Shown one piece after another: positions 25,791 to 34,400 of a stretch of DNA of 64,000 nucleotides; within the stretch, counting starts at the first letter, position 1; each line of letters starts with the position of its first letter. The stretch comes from Acidithiobacillus sp. YTS05 (lineage in GTDB: Bacteria; Pseudomonadota; Gammaproteobacteria; Acidithiobacillales; Acidithiobacillaceae): contig NZ_CP094359.1 of NCBI RefSeq assembly GCF_024396695.1, forward strand, positions 1,736,001 through 1,800,000, written 5' to 3'. The notes beneath the pieces are model-generated. The model saw nothing but the letters and a program-made list of their open reading frames with translations, searched no databases and was not told where the DNA came from. The translations under genes were made by a program, and so were the position numbers.

Positions 25791-26750
25791 ATGCCAACGG
25801 ACTTTTCAGATACCTTGGTGGTTGGCATCTCTGCCACGGCCCTTTTCGATCTCCGCGAGGCAGATAAGATTTTCAGAGAAAGTTACGGCTCTGATCGAGC
25901 CACGGCAATCAAGCTGTATCGCGATTACATGTTGGAAAGAGAAAACGATCCTCTTGATGCTGGAACTGGCATGCCACTTATAGAAGCTCTTCTTGACTTG
26001 AACCAGCATACTCCAGCGGGGAAGAGCCCGCTCGTTGAACTTGTTGTTATGTCGAGAAATAGCCCTGAGACTGGTGTTCGCGTACTGAACAATATCCGAA
26101 CTAAGGGGCTAGCCATCTCGCGCCATGCTTTTACCGGAGGAGAGTCGGTGACCGACTATCTAGATGCATTCGACGTGGATTTATTTCTTACGACGAACGT
26201 AAAGGATGCTCAGCGTGTAATTGACGGGGGACAGTGTCCTGCTGCAATAGTAAAGCCACCTCCACAGACTCCGAGTGTTATGCCAACTGGGCAGGTCAGA
26301 ATCGCCTTTGATGGAGACGCTGTTCTGTTTGACGACTCCAGCGAGTTAGTGTTTAAGGCAGAAGGAATGGAAGAGTTTTATCGAACTGAAAACGACAACC
26401 AAGACATTCCAATGGGAGATGGACCGTATGCAACGCTGCTACGCAAGCTGGCTCGGCTTCAAGAGCGGCTCCCCGAAACTGTAGAGTTCTCTCCCGTCAG
26501 GATCGCGATCGTAACGGCACGAAATGCTCCAGCAGAAATGCGTGTTATAAAAACGCTTCGCCATTGGGGTGTATATGTAGATGAGCTTTTCTTCTTAGGA
26601 GGTATGGATAAAGCAAAAATCTTAAAAGCGTTCAGACCTCACATCTTCTTTGATGACCAAGATCTCCATTTAGAAGAAATTTCGAAGGCATACCCTGCAG
26701 GAAAAGTGCCATATAAGTCATCATCTCCATTAAGTAAAGGGAATAAATGA
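25791..26750 (+). CDS. Cytosolic 5'-nucleotidase family protein (NT5C1-like)
   Basis: 319 residues from the ATG giving MPTDFSDTLVVGISATALFD. The family pattern PF06189 is clear: LVELVVMSRNSPETGVRVLN, SRHAFTGGESVTDYLDAFDV, DLFLTTNVKDAQRVID, VRIAFDGDAVLFDDSSELVF with DGDAVLF as the nucleophile region, and FFDDQDLHLEEI. HAD-type enzymes of this group remove phosphate from nucleoside monophosphates. The gene is AT-rich and stands alone, so probably a separate acquisition. In a mobile element it might alter nucleotide pools in metabolism or defence; that is inference. Confidence 0.82.
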   Translation: MPTDFSDTLVVGISATALFDLREADKIFRESYGSDRATAIKLYRDYMLERENDPLDAGTGMPLIEALLDLNQHTPAGKSPLVELVVMSRNSPETGVRVLNNIRTKGLAISRHAFTGGESVTDYLDAFDVDLFLTTNVKDAQRVIDGGQCPAAIVKPPPQTPSVMPTGQVRIAFDGDAVLFDDSSELVFKAEGMEEFYRTENDNQDIPMGDGPYATLLRKLARLQERLPETVEFSPVRIAIVTARNAPAEMRVIKTLRHWGVYVDELFFLGGMDKAKILKAFRPHIFFDDQDLHLEEISKAYPAGKVPYKSSSPLSKGNK

Positions 26751-26775
26751 GATGAGCATATTTAATCGCCCTCTA

Positions 26776-27414
26776 TTACCTCATCGGCATCAGCAGCAGT
26801 TCACCACCCTCGAACAGGCAGACCATAGGTGTCTCCGGCCCTGTGGGAAACAGTTTCACCCCGGGTGACTTCTTGATCAGGCGCAGATATCGGTTTGCGT
26901 AGGTAATTCCTCCGATCGCTGTCTTGCAAGCCGGATCTTCCCCATAGCCATCGCAGTAGTCACAAAGATGATCACCCACTTTGGCGGGGCGCTGGTTGAT
27001 CCTTCCCCAGCCTTTGCAGCGGGTGCACTCCTCGTCACCACACTCCCCTTCCCCGTCGCAGTCTGGGCAAACCTCATACTGCAAGCGTTTCATTCCCTTG
27101 CAGACTGGGCATGGTTGAATCTTTGGTAGTTTTGGGAAGGGAAATGGGCACGAGGGATCGTAGGGGATGGAGAAATAGCGCTTGAGGTTTGCGTGGATAT
27201 TTGGGGGTATCTCTGTCAATTCCTCCGCCAGTATGGCGGGATGATCGGGTACACGCACTACGATGTGGCCGTTGGAAGCATAGAGGTACCCATCCCCGCG
27301 GAGTAGCCGACGTGCCCAGGCGAATCCACAGTTCTCGCCGCCGCAGAACTGATCTAGTAGCTTTTTCAGCGCTTGCGGATCCCGTTCGCCGAGGTCGACA
27401 AATCTGACCGTCAT
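26776..27414 (-). CDS. Protein with DnaJ-type zinc-binding repeats
   Basis: 212 residues. Residues about 105-165 hold Cys pairs CPVCKG, CPDCDG, CTRCKG and CDYCDG, the CxxCxG repeats of the DnaJ zinc domain, without a J domain. The N-terminal half includes DGYLYASNGHIVVRVPDH. The start overlaps the stop of the 27411-27590 gene (ATGA). Together they form an operon under the operators at 27641-27678. A chaperone-like or DNA/protein-binding role is possible; unknown. Confidence 0.65.
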   Translation of the reverse strand: MTVRFVDLGERDPQALKKLLDQFCGGENCGFAWARRLLRGDGYLYASNGHIVVRVPDHPAILAEELTEIPPNIHANLKRYFSIPYDPSCPFPFPKLPKIQPCPVCKGMKRLQYEVCPDCDGEGECGDEECTRCKGWGRINQRPAKVGDHLCDYCDGYGEDPACKTAIGGITYANRYLRLIKKSPGVKLFPTGPETPMVCLFEGGELLLMPMR

Positions 27415-27590
27415 TGCAGAACCACTTTACGCACCTGGCCAGCGCGTCGGATAGCAGCCATCAATTCCGAGACCCGAGCGCTACGCTCGAAAAGGTAGGT
27501 CAATACCAGTCCGTCCCGGTACTGGACCGAGAGCGTGGTATAGCTTGGAGGCAAATTTGCAGCCTTACGGGGTATCTTCTTGATTGCCAT
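27411..27590 (-). CDS. Small unknown protein, first gene of the CI-controlled left operon
   Basis: 59 residues starting MAIKKIPRKAANLPP. The ATG at 27590 is chosen for its spacing from GGGAG; one codon-pair upstream is also possible. Basic N-terminus, then a short alpha/beta part (YRDGLVLTYLFERSARVSEL). Coupled to the zinc-repeat gene by ATGA. Confidence 0.6.
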   Translation of the reverse strand: MAIKKIPRKAANLPPSYTTLSVQYRDGLVLTYLFERSARVSELMAAIRRAGQVRKVVLQ

Positions 27591-27637
27591 TTTCATTCTC
27601 CCACAAATCAAGCACGGCATAGCGCGTGTGTGAGAAC

Positions 27638-27678
27638 ACTATATCTTGGGTTATTACAAAGTCAATAACCAGGGTTAT
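27638..27678 (-). promoter_or_regulatory. Left operator pair and promoter
   Basis: 27665-27678 is ATAACCAGGGTTAT, perfect for ATAACC-NN-GGTTAT. 27641-27654 matches 10 of 12 positions. Centres are 24 bp apart. A minus-strand promoter TTGACT (27660-27665), 16 bases, TATAGT (27638-27643) overlaps both, so repressor binding would block the 27590/27414 operon. Confidence 0.7.
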
Positions 27679-28304
27679 CACAGCTCTCTATATGAGTGAA
27701 TGGCAACTCCAATAATATCATAGCCATCAAGAGCTTTCGTTGGGTACTGTGGGTTGTCCGGAACCAGCAAGAAGTCTCCTCCATCAACAATCAAACGCTT
27801 GAGCGTGGATTCGTTGTCGCCATTGCGTACTGCAACGATGTCTCGGTGTTGCGGCGTCCGCTCTGGATTTATAAGTACAAGGTCACCGTCACGGACGGTC
27901 GGTGACATGCTATTACCCGAAACTCGTAGGTAAAAACAGGACGCAGGAACAGCTTTTGGGCTTGGTAACCACACCGTATCCGGCGATTGCCTGGCCTTCT
28001 CAGTAATCAGAGTTGGCGACCCGCAGGGAATTGAACCTATCAATGGATGCCAAGACCTAATATCAGGACCTAGGCTCACGGTGTCCACGATTCTGGTGGC
28101 AGGAAGCATCTCTCCCTTTCCAGTAGCCAGCCATTCGGGATTCACGCCACACGCGTATGCAATCTGCGTTACAAATTTTGAGCCACTGGCTCCGCGTTCC
28201 AGTTTTTGATAGCCGGGCTGTGAAATGCCTACTCTCTCCGCAAGCACCCTTTGCGAAAGTCCTGCATGAGCCCTAGCGGCGCGTAGTCGATCAGAAAAAT
28301 TCAT
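27678..28304 (-). CDS. CI/LexA-like self-cleaving repressor
   Basis: 208 residues. Residues 1-60 are an XRE helix-turn-helix (RLRAARAHAGLSQRVLAERV, GISQPGYQKLERG). Residues about 85-208 are an S24 peptidase: cleavage site Cys-Gly in SIPCGSP, catalytic Ser in VSGNSMSP, Lys in STLKRLIV. Such repressors are cut when RecA is activated by DNA damage. Operators occur on both sides of the gene as in lambda. The ATG follows a -10-like TATAGA within about 10 bases and lacks a Shine-Dalgarno, so the message may be leaderless. Confidence 0.9.
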   Translation of the reverse strand: MNFSDRLRAARAHAGLSQRVLAERVGISQPGYQKLERGASGSKFVTQIAYACGVNPEWLATGKGEMLPATRIVDTVSLGPDIRSWHPLIGSIPCGSPTLITEKARQSPDTVWLPSPKAVPASCFYLRVSGNSMSPTVRDGDLVLINPERTPQHRDIVAVRNGDNESTLKRLIVDGGDFLLVPDNPQYPTKALDGYDIIGVAIHSYREL

Positions 28305-28315
28305 GTTTTCACTCT

Positions 28316-28381
28316 ATAACCAGAGTTATGCACTTGGAACCGACCTTGGTTATTGACACGCGACAACCAAGGTTATATTTT
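28316..28381. promoter_or_regulatory. Right operator triplet and divergent promoters
   Basis: Operators at 28316-28329 (ATAACCAGAGTTAT), 28340-28353 (partial, ends GGTTAT) and 28363-28376 (ACAACCAAGGTTAT). Centre spacings are 24 and 23 bp, as in lambda OR. A plus-strand promoter TTGACA (28353-28358), 17 bases, TATTTT (28376-28381) would drive the Cro-like gene. Confidence 0.7.
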
Positions 28382-28387
28382 GGGCCC

Positions 28388-28660
28388 ATGAACTGTCGCA
28401 TCCACATTCTCCGTGCCTTGCAACTCTTTGGTTCTCAGAGAGCATTGGGCAAGCTTGTCGGAGTTTCACAGCCCGCGGTTTCTTGCTGGATAAAGGGCGA
28501 AAAAAGACCAAGTGCTATCAGCGCCCTCTGCATCGAGGCCGCCACTAACGGTGAGGTCAGCCGCTCTGACCTCCGCCCAGACATCTGGCCGCCGGAGACC
28601 ACACCAAAACCGGTACCGAGTGTTCCTACCACCACCCCCGAGGCCTCCGCTGATGAATAG
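28388..28660 (+). CDS. Cro/YdaS-like repressor
   Basis: 90 residues. Residues about 3-45 carry a helix-turn-helix (ALQLFGSQRALGKLVGVSQP, AVSCWIKGEKRPS) typical of YdaS/Cro proteins. The C-terminus is proline/threonine-rich. Divergent from the CI-like gene with three shared operators. The ATG sits at the expected transcription start of the TTGACA/TATTTT promoter and has no Shine-Dalgarno, so translation may be leaderless. Confidence 0.8.
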   Translation: MNCRIHILRALQLFGSQRALGKLVGVSQPAVSCWIKGEKRPSAISALCIEAATNGEVSRSDLRPDIWPPETTPKPVPSVPTTTPEASADE

Positions 28661-28720
28661 GGGAGCCATCATGCACCGATTCCGCACATTTCCACACCAC
28701 CCGATCATTGGGAGGTACTT

Positions 28721-30211
28721 ATGAGCGTTTCCACACAGTCTGTATTGTCCGAATCATCGTTCCGTCTCATGGCTCTTCGAGAGTCTCGTACTCGAATTCC
28801 GGAGATCGACGTCGAGGCCCTGGATCCGGAGACAAAAGGTGGGCCTCACCCCAGGCACTCTCGCCGGGAATGGTATACTTGGGGTGTTGCAGGAAGCGAA
28901 ACCGAATTTGCAAAGGGCATTCGGTTTTGCGCGCTGTACTGCAAGACCGCCCGTTCTGCGTTGGAAGAAGCAGAACTCTCTGCCGCCTATTCTGGCGCAT
29001 ACCTCGTAGCGCATGAAGTAGTGGCATACATTGCCCGCCGTGTCGGCCTCGATGATGCAGAGCTCATCACCGACTGCGCCACGGCGCTGGTGGATTTCTG
29101 TGCGCGTCGGTATGACGAGCAGCGAGGCAAGTCTTTCTCTGCATATCTCAAGGCGATGGCCTATCACTACCTGCGGATCCATCGCAACTTTCAGACCTTC
29201 TCCCGCCGGATGGCTGGGGTTGGGTATGAAACCGGTGACCACCGGGATGTTCTGACGGCCATGTATGACAAGCCATCCTCTGGCCACCGCACCATCCGGG
29301 AGACGAGTGAAGAGGATGACCGACGGGATGTGCTGGACTCCTTCGACATCGCAGATTCCGACCCTCTTTTTGCGGAGGACTGGCAGCAAAGCCAATCGGT
29401 CGATCCCCTCGACTTGCTTGCGTCTGCTGAGGAGCATTCGTTCGATACGATCTCCGAGGACCTGGTCACCCCGCAGGAACACGCAACCTTGAGTGGCTGG
29501 GTAGACCGCACCATTGATCAGGTGCAGCTTGGGCACCTATCTGCGGCAGCACTGCACGAGCGCGCACCCGCGATCCTCGAGAAGCTGCGGGAAGTCAGCG
29601 GCGCCCGGATGACAGACATCGCCAAACGTCTCATCGTGCGCGCAAATCATGGCTGTGACATCGCCACCACCCTTCTCCGGGCACTGTTGGCGGGACTGCA
29701 TCCCGAGAAGCAGGTGCAGACCATCCGACTCATAGAAACGGCTCTGGCTACCCCGGTGGCCGAGTCGACGCCGTTCGCGCCCGGCGACACACAGGTCGAG
29801 ATCGCTACAGAGACTACAAAGGAGGACATTCCTGCCCCTTCCATTGCAGGAGAGCCCTCGCTCATTTTGGACAGCCCCATTGATACGCAGCTGCCAGAGG
29901 CTATCGCCCTGGAGGATGCAGACCTCGGTCTACTCATTGATACGGGAGATCTTCGGCATGGACGGGTACCTCCCCCCAAGCCCCGGTATGTCGTCGTGGA
30001 CCAGCCGCCAGAAGAGCCGCATGGCGATCCCCCGCCGCTGGATGAATGGCCACCTCCAACACGGGAACCGGCGCTTTGCAGGAACGCCAGGAGTTCCTGG
30101 GAGAGCGAAAACCGCTCCCATGGGGCAAGCGGTAGTCCTGCCGGAACGAATAGCCGGCGGCTACATTTTCTCTCCACTCGCCTACAGCCAGGTATGGGAG
30201 CATTTCTGTAA
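28721..30211 (+). CDS. Large unknown protein with sigma-region-2-like segment
   Basis: 496 residues; GGAGGT 4 bases before the ATG. Residues about 95-165 (VAHEVVAYIARRVG, LDDAELITDCATALVDFCAR, RYDEQRGKSFSAYLKAMAYH, YLRIHRNF) fit the pattern of sigma70 region 2: helices with the DAE-LI, FD-RGKSFS-YL and aromatic/basic features. No classical region 4 is seen. The C-terminal 150 residues are Pro/acidic-rich and likely disordered. It follows the Cro-like gene by 60 bp, so it is probably switched on with it. It could be an element sigma or anti-sigma-type factor; only the similarity is seen. Confidence 0.5.
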   Translation: MSVSTQSVLSESSFRLMALRESRTRIPEIDVEALDPETKGGPHPRHSRREWYTWGVAGSETEFAKGIRFCALYCKTARSALEEAELSAAYSGAYLVAHEVVAYIARRVGLDDAELITDCATALVDFCARRYDEQRGKSFSAYLKAMAYHYLRIHRNFQTFSRRMAGVGYETGDHRDVLTAMYDKPSSGHRTIRETSEEDDRRDVLDSFDIADSDPLFAEDWQQSQSVDPLDLLASAEEHSFDTISEDLVTPQEHATLSGWVDRTIDQVQLGHLSAAALHERAPAILEKLREVSGARMTDIAKRLIVRANHGCDIATTLLRALLAGLHPEKQVQTIRLIETALATPVAESTPFAPGDTQVEIATETTKEDIPAPSIAGEPSLILDSPIDTQLPEAIALEDADLGLLIDTGDLRHGRVPPPKPRYVVVDQPPEEPHGDPPPLDEWPPPTREPALCRNARSSWESENRSHGASGSPAGTNSRRLHFLSTRLQPGMGAFL

Positions 30212-30231
30212 TCGATTATGGAGCAAAAACC

Positions 30232-30477
30232 ATGGATCGCTTATTGGACATAACAGAATTGGCGGCAATTTTGGGTCTTGCCCCAAAAACGATACGGTGT
30301 CGCTCTCCTGAACGGCTGCCTGAAGCAGTGGTATTGCCTGGTGAGCGTCGTCGCCGCTGGCGGGAGAGCGACGTTCGCGCATGGCTGGCCGGTTTACCTG
30401 CCCCCGGGCAAGCAGAAATTCGCACTGCAGCTCCGCAGCGTACCAACCGTCCCGGCCCAAAGCGGAGGGGACAATGA
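30232..30477 (+). CDS. AlpA/MerR-like helix-turn-helix regulator or excisionase
   Basis: 81 residues. Residues 3-55 (LLDITELAAILGLAPKTIRC, RRWRESDVRAWLAGL) match the HTH_17/AlpA fold used by excisionases and small activators. The tail is basic. The stop overlaps the methylase start (ATGA). It may control integrase or transfer genes; a role as directionality factor is inferred. Confidence 0.72.
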   Translation: MDRLLDITELAAILGLAPKTIRCRSPERLPEAVVLPGERRRRWRESDVRAWLAGLPAPGQAEIRTAAPQRTNRPGPKRRGQ

Positions 30478-31367
30478 AAAGCCCCCTGCCCTATCTGGGT
30501 GGCAAAGGCCGGCTGGCCGACAAGATTTTGCCGCTCCTTCCAGCCGCAGATCGGTTCCAGACCTACGTCGAGCCGTTTTGCGGAGGAGCCAGTCTGCTCT
30601 TTGCGCGACCGCCGCTGGGGATTGAGGTGATCAATGACCTGAACGGGGACGTGGTGGATTTTTTCACCTCATTGCGTCTGCGCGGGGAAGAGTTGCGAGA
30701 GTATCTGCAGAACACTCCCTATGCCCGGTCCATGTATGAGCAATGGTCCGACCCTCGGTATGTCTGTGCCGATGACATCGAGCGGGCAGCACGTACCTTT
30801 TTTCTGGCCCGGGCCACCTTCATGGCCAACACGCAACGAGAGGATGACCGCTCCCCGGCAGGATTTGCGGTGGCCAGGTATCTCGATAATCGCGCCAGAT
30901 CCATGCGTAACAAAGTGGATGAGGAGCTACTCCTCGTCCGGGACCGTCTGCGCAACGTGATCATCGAGCAGGGGGACGCCCTGACCATCATCGATCGCTA
31001 CGACAGCGAGTACGCCGTGATTTACTGCGATCCACCCTACGTCGCAGAGACGCGCAAAGGTGGTGGCTACGCGCATGAGTACAGTGACGAGGATCATCGC
31101 CACCTTCTCGAGCGCCTTCGTGAGAGTCCGGGATATGTAGCCATTTCCGGCTATGCCAATTCGATCTATGCAGAGCTCCTGGAGGAGCATGGCTGGGAGC
31201 GTAAGGAGTTTGCCTGGCACTGCAGTACGGTCCGCAATGCCACCGGTAGGGCTGACCCCAAACTGGAAGCGGAGCGAACCGAGTGTTTGTGGCTCAATCC
31301 GCGGCTCGTGCTATACCACGAGGAAATGCAATCCCGGCAATCAACTCTGGAATTACTTGCGGTGTAA
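30474..31367 (+). CDS. D12-class DNA N6-adenine methyltransferase (Dam-like)
   Basis: 297 residues from the ATG overlapping the preceding stop. Motif I-type start PLPYLGGKGRLADKILPLLP, VEPFCGGASLLFARPP, and catalytic motif IV YCDPPYVAETRKGGG (about residue 184) define the D12 class. It transfers methyl from S-adenosylmethionine to adenine. No restriction partner is adjacent, so it is an orphan enzyme, as commonly carried by conjugative elements to protect against host restriction. Confidence 0.88.
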   Translation: MKSPLPYLGGKGRLADKILPLLPAADRFQTYVEPFCGGASLLFARPPLGIEVINDLNGDVVDFFTSLRLRGEELREYLQNTPYARSMYEQWSDPRYVCADDIERAARTFFLARATFMANTQREDDRSPAGFAVARYLDNRARSMRNKVDEELLLVRDRLRNVIIEQGDALTIIDRYDSEYAVIYCDPPYVAETRKGGGYAHEYSDEDHRHLLERLRESPGYVAISGYANSIYAELLEEHGWERKEFAWHCSTVRNATGRADPKLEAERTECLWLNPRLVLYHEEMQSRQSTLELLAV

Positions 31368-31403
31368 ATGAATATAGAGGTCACCGCCTTTGCAGGATGT
31401 AAA

Positions 31404-31430
31404 GCTATACCACGCAAGCCCGGCTATACC
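31404..31430 (+). promoter_or_regulatory. Two GCTATACC half-motifs
   Basis: AGCTATACC at 31403-31411 and GGCTATACC at 31422-31430, both pointing at the 31454 start. GCAAC is not at the 7-bp spacing; TGCAG stands there for the first. Confidence 0.45.
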
Positions 31431-31453
31431 CTTGCAGGCAAGCTGCGCGGGGG

Positions 31454-34400
31454 ATGGCCATGGCGGACCGGGGAACCAACAAAGAGAGGCGTGATCTGCG
31501 CCTGGAAGTCGCCAATCGACTGATTGAACGCATGGAACAGGGCACTGCCCCCTGGCAACGACCCTGGGTGGCCGGCGCTGTTCGTTTACCAATCAATGCA
31601 GTCACGGGCAAACCCTACTCCGGAGTGAACCGGCAGCAACTCTTGCTGGAGTCTCCAGACCCCTCGGATCCACGCTGGTGTACCTACCGCCAGGCCAAGG
31701 AGAAAGGCTGGCAGGTACGTGGCGGATCGCGGGGGGTTGCCGTCGAGAAGTGGCTCGAATATGAACATGAGCGCACCCAGCAGGAACTGGAGGAGCTACG
31801 ACGCCAGGGCGTAGAAAATCCGGAGCCAACGGAAAAGCGTCTTCGGGCGAAATACTATACCGTCTTCCATGCCTCCCAGATCGACGGCATCCCGCCGCTC
31901 GAGCGAGAAGCAGATTTGCCGGGAATTGAGGGCAAACCAGACCAAAAACTGCCAAAGCTGGCAGAAGCCTTGGGTGTGACCTTGGCCTACGGTGGCAGTC
32001 GCGCCCTTTACCGTCCCTCGGAAGACCGGGTTCAAATGCCACCGGTCGAGACCTTTGTGAGCGCCACCGGACACGATACCACCCTCCTGCATGAGCTTTC
32101 CCACTCTACGGGTCATGAATCACGCCTGAATCGTGATCTTGCCAACAAGTTTGGTAGCCCGAGGTATGCGATCGAGGAGCTGCGGGCAGAAATGTCTGCT
32201 GCCATGACGGCGGCAAGCCTCGGTATTGGCTTTGATCCCGAGGCACAGAACGTAGAAGAAGGGCGGGAGACGGAAAACAGCGCAGCCTATCTTGCCAGTT
32301 GGCTTGGTGCTCTTCCGGAAAAAGATCGCAAGCAGGCCATCATGGGAGCGATCCGGGATGCCCAGAGGATCTCGGATTATCTCATCGAGCGCACGCCGGA
32401 GATCGAACTGGTGGCACCAGGGCAGGCAATGGAACCGGATCCACAGGTGGCGGTGTCCCGTGGCGATTATGTCCGGTTTCAGAAAGATGGACGCGAACTG
32501 GAAGGCGTCGTTCTGGATGACGCAAAGCCGGGGGAGCCGACACGTCTACGGTATTTTTACCAGTTCGGCAATGGGCGGTATTCCATGACAGCAGAGGATG
32601 AGATTACGCCCACTGTATTGCCTTCCGGGTTCGATGAGCATGTTCCCGGTGCTGTTCAGCCCCTGGAGCTGGTGGATGCAATCGATCCCAACACAAAGGC
32701 ATACCAATTGACGATGGGCAACGAGGGGGCTCGAAACGATGCGGAAATTGCCATTTTGCGCGCAGTATCTGCGGTCCGCGGGCAGGTAATGGAGCCTGCA
32801 ATTGCACAGACAATGCCTGAGAAAGCATCTCAACAGGAAAGGGAGGCGGGAATCGTCGATGAGCCTCCGTTGACCCGCGTGCCCAGTGAAGTCGTTCCCT
32901 TCCTGGGGGCCAAACAAGGGGAGGTCACGGAATATCTGTTGCGTAATAGCGAGGAGCGTGAGTTCTACTCCGACAAGATGCGGGAGCTGCGCGACATCAT
33001 CCGCGCCATGCCCGAAACGTACCAGACGGATGGGCTGCCGGATGAGCAACGTCCGGTTTCTCTGCGTTACTTTGGTCCTGGTAACCAGCAGTGGTTCATC
33101 ATCGAAAAAGACAGTGGTGATCCAGAAAACGCGGACTTTCGTCAGACGCAGGCCTATGGTCTTGCCGACCTTGGCATGGGGTTCCCAGAAATGGGGTACA
33201 TCAATATCGAGGAGATTACCCGTACCGGGGCGGAGATCGACTATCACTTCGAGCCCACGACGCTGCTAGAGGTAAAGCGTTCTCTTTCGCTGGAACGTGA
33301 AGAACAGTCGCTGGCCTTTCAGGATCCACAGCGACCATCTCCCGTCAGTCCAGATGCCGTTCTGGCAGCAAGACTCCCAGAAGGATATCGAATCGAGCTC
33401 AATGAACGGAAAGACGGGTTTGTCAGAGGCACGTTCGTCAGTGGACCAGATGGCCGTGCGTCTCGCCTGCCTTTTGCCCTCGATGACGATACGGCTGGTC
33501 CGGGCACCCTGCGCAACTATGGCGTGCCGATGGATCAGGACCAGTTGAAATTTGCCATCGTGGAAATCAACAAGGATGCGCGAGGAAAGATTCAGGCAAG
33601 CTTGCGTATTCGCACCAGGGAGGTATCGAAAGATCCGCTTGATCCCATGTCTACGGAGCGGGTTCTTGGTCCTTCTCCCCTGCGCATGACAACCGAGCAA
33701 AAAATTTCCAGTACGATCGTCGCGCAAGTACGCATCTCGGTGGGTGGAGAGTTTGCGTTGTCTGAGGATGTTACCCTGAGCGCGAGAGCTCTCAAGCCAG
33801 CGGAAATCCGCAATGGCGAGTTTTTGCCTTCGGAAACCATGACCGGATATCTGAAAAGTATCGAGCGTGGCGGTCATGTGCTGCGGTTGACCTTGCGCGA
33901 TGGTACGGAGAAAGCTGTCGTTGCCGAATCGGTGATGGATACTGATGGTCTTATAGGCACAGGATATTCAGAACAAAAATCTCGGCTGGAAGCGTTGTGG
34001 CATAGGGAAGTAACCGTCGGTGCAGTACCCAACGGTGAATTGCTGGCTGACGTGTCTCCTGATCGCTTGCAGGAAAATCTCCGTAGCCTTATCGAGGGCA
34101 AGGAATTACCTGATCTGGATGCGGGGCTGGAACCCCCGGCTGTTTCTCGCTTGCGGACGTATGCAAGAGTGCTAGACAGCAGCACCCTCGACTATGTGGA
34201 CTATTCTGGTCCTGATACGGCCCAGCTGATTCAGGAATGGGCGACAGAGGAGCCAGATCGGCTTGCCCGTGATGCCGTTGAGTTGCGGGATCGTTCTTCC
34301 GACTATGCAAAGGCCGCAGGTCTTGGCGAATATCAGGTTCGCAACCTTTCCAGAGGGATAGAGTATGCCTTGCGCGATCGCGGAGAGAGCTTGCCACCGC

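Noticed and set aside
27537..27544. GGTATAGC as another element motif; likewise near 28867 and 31310
   Set aside because: These are inside coding frames and lack GCAAC at the fixed spacing.
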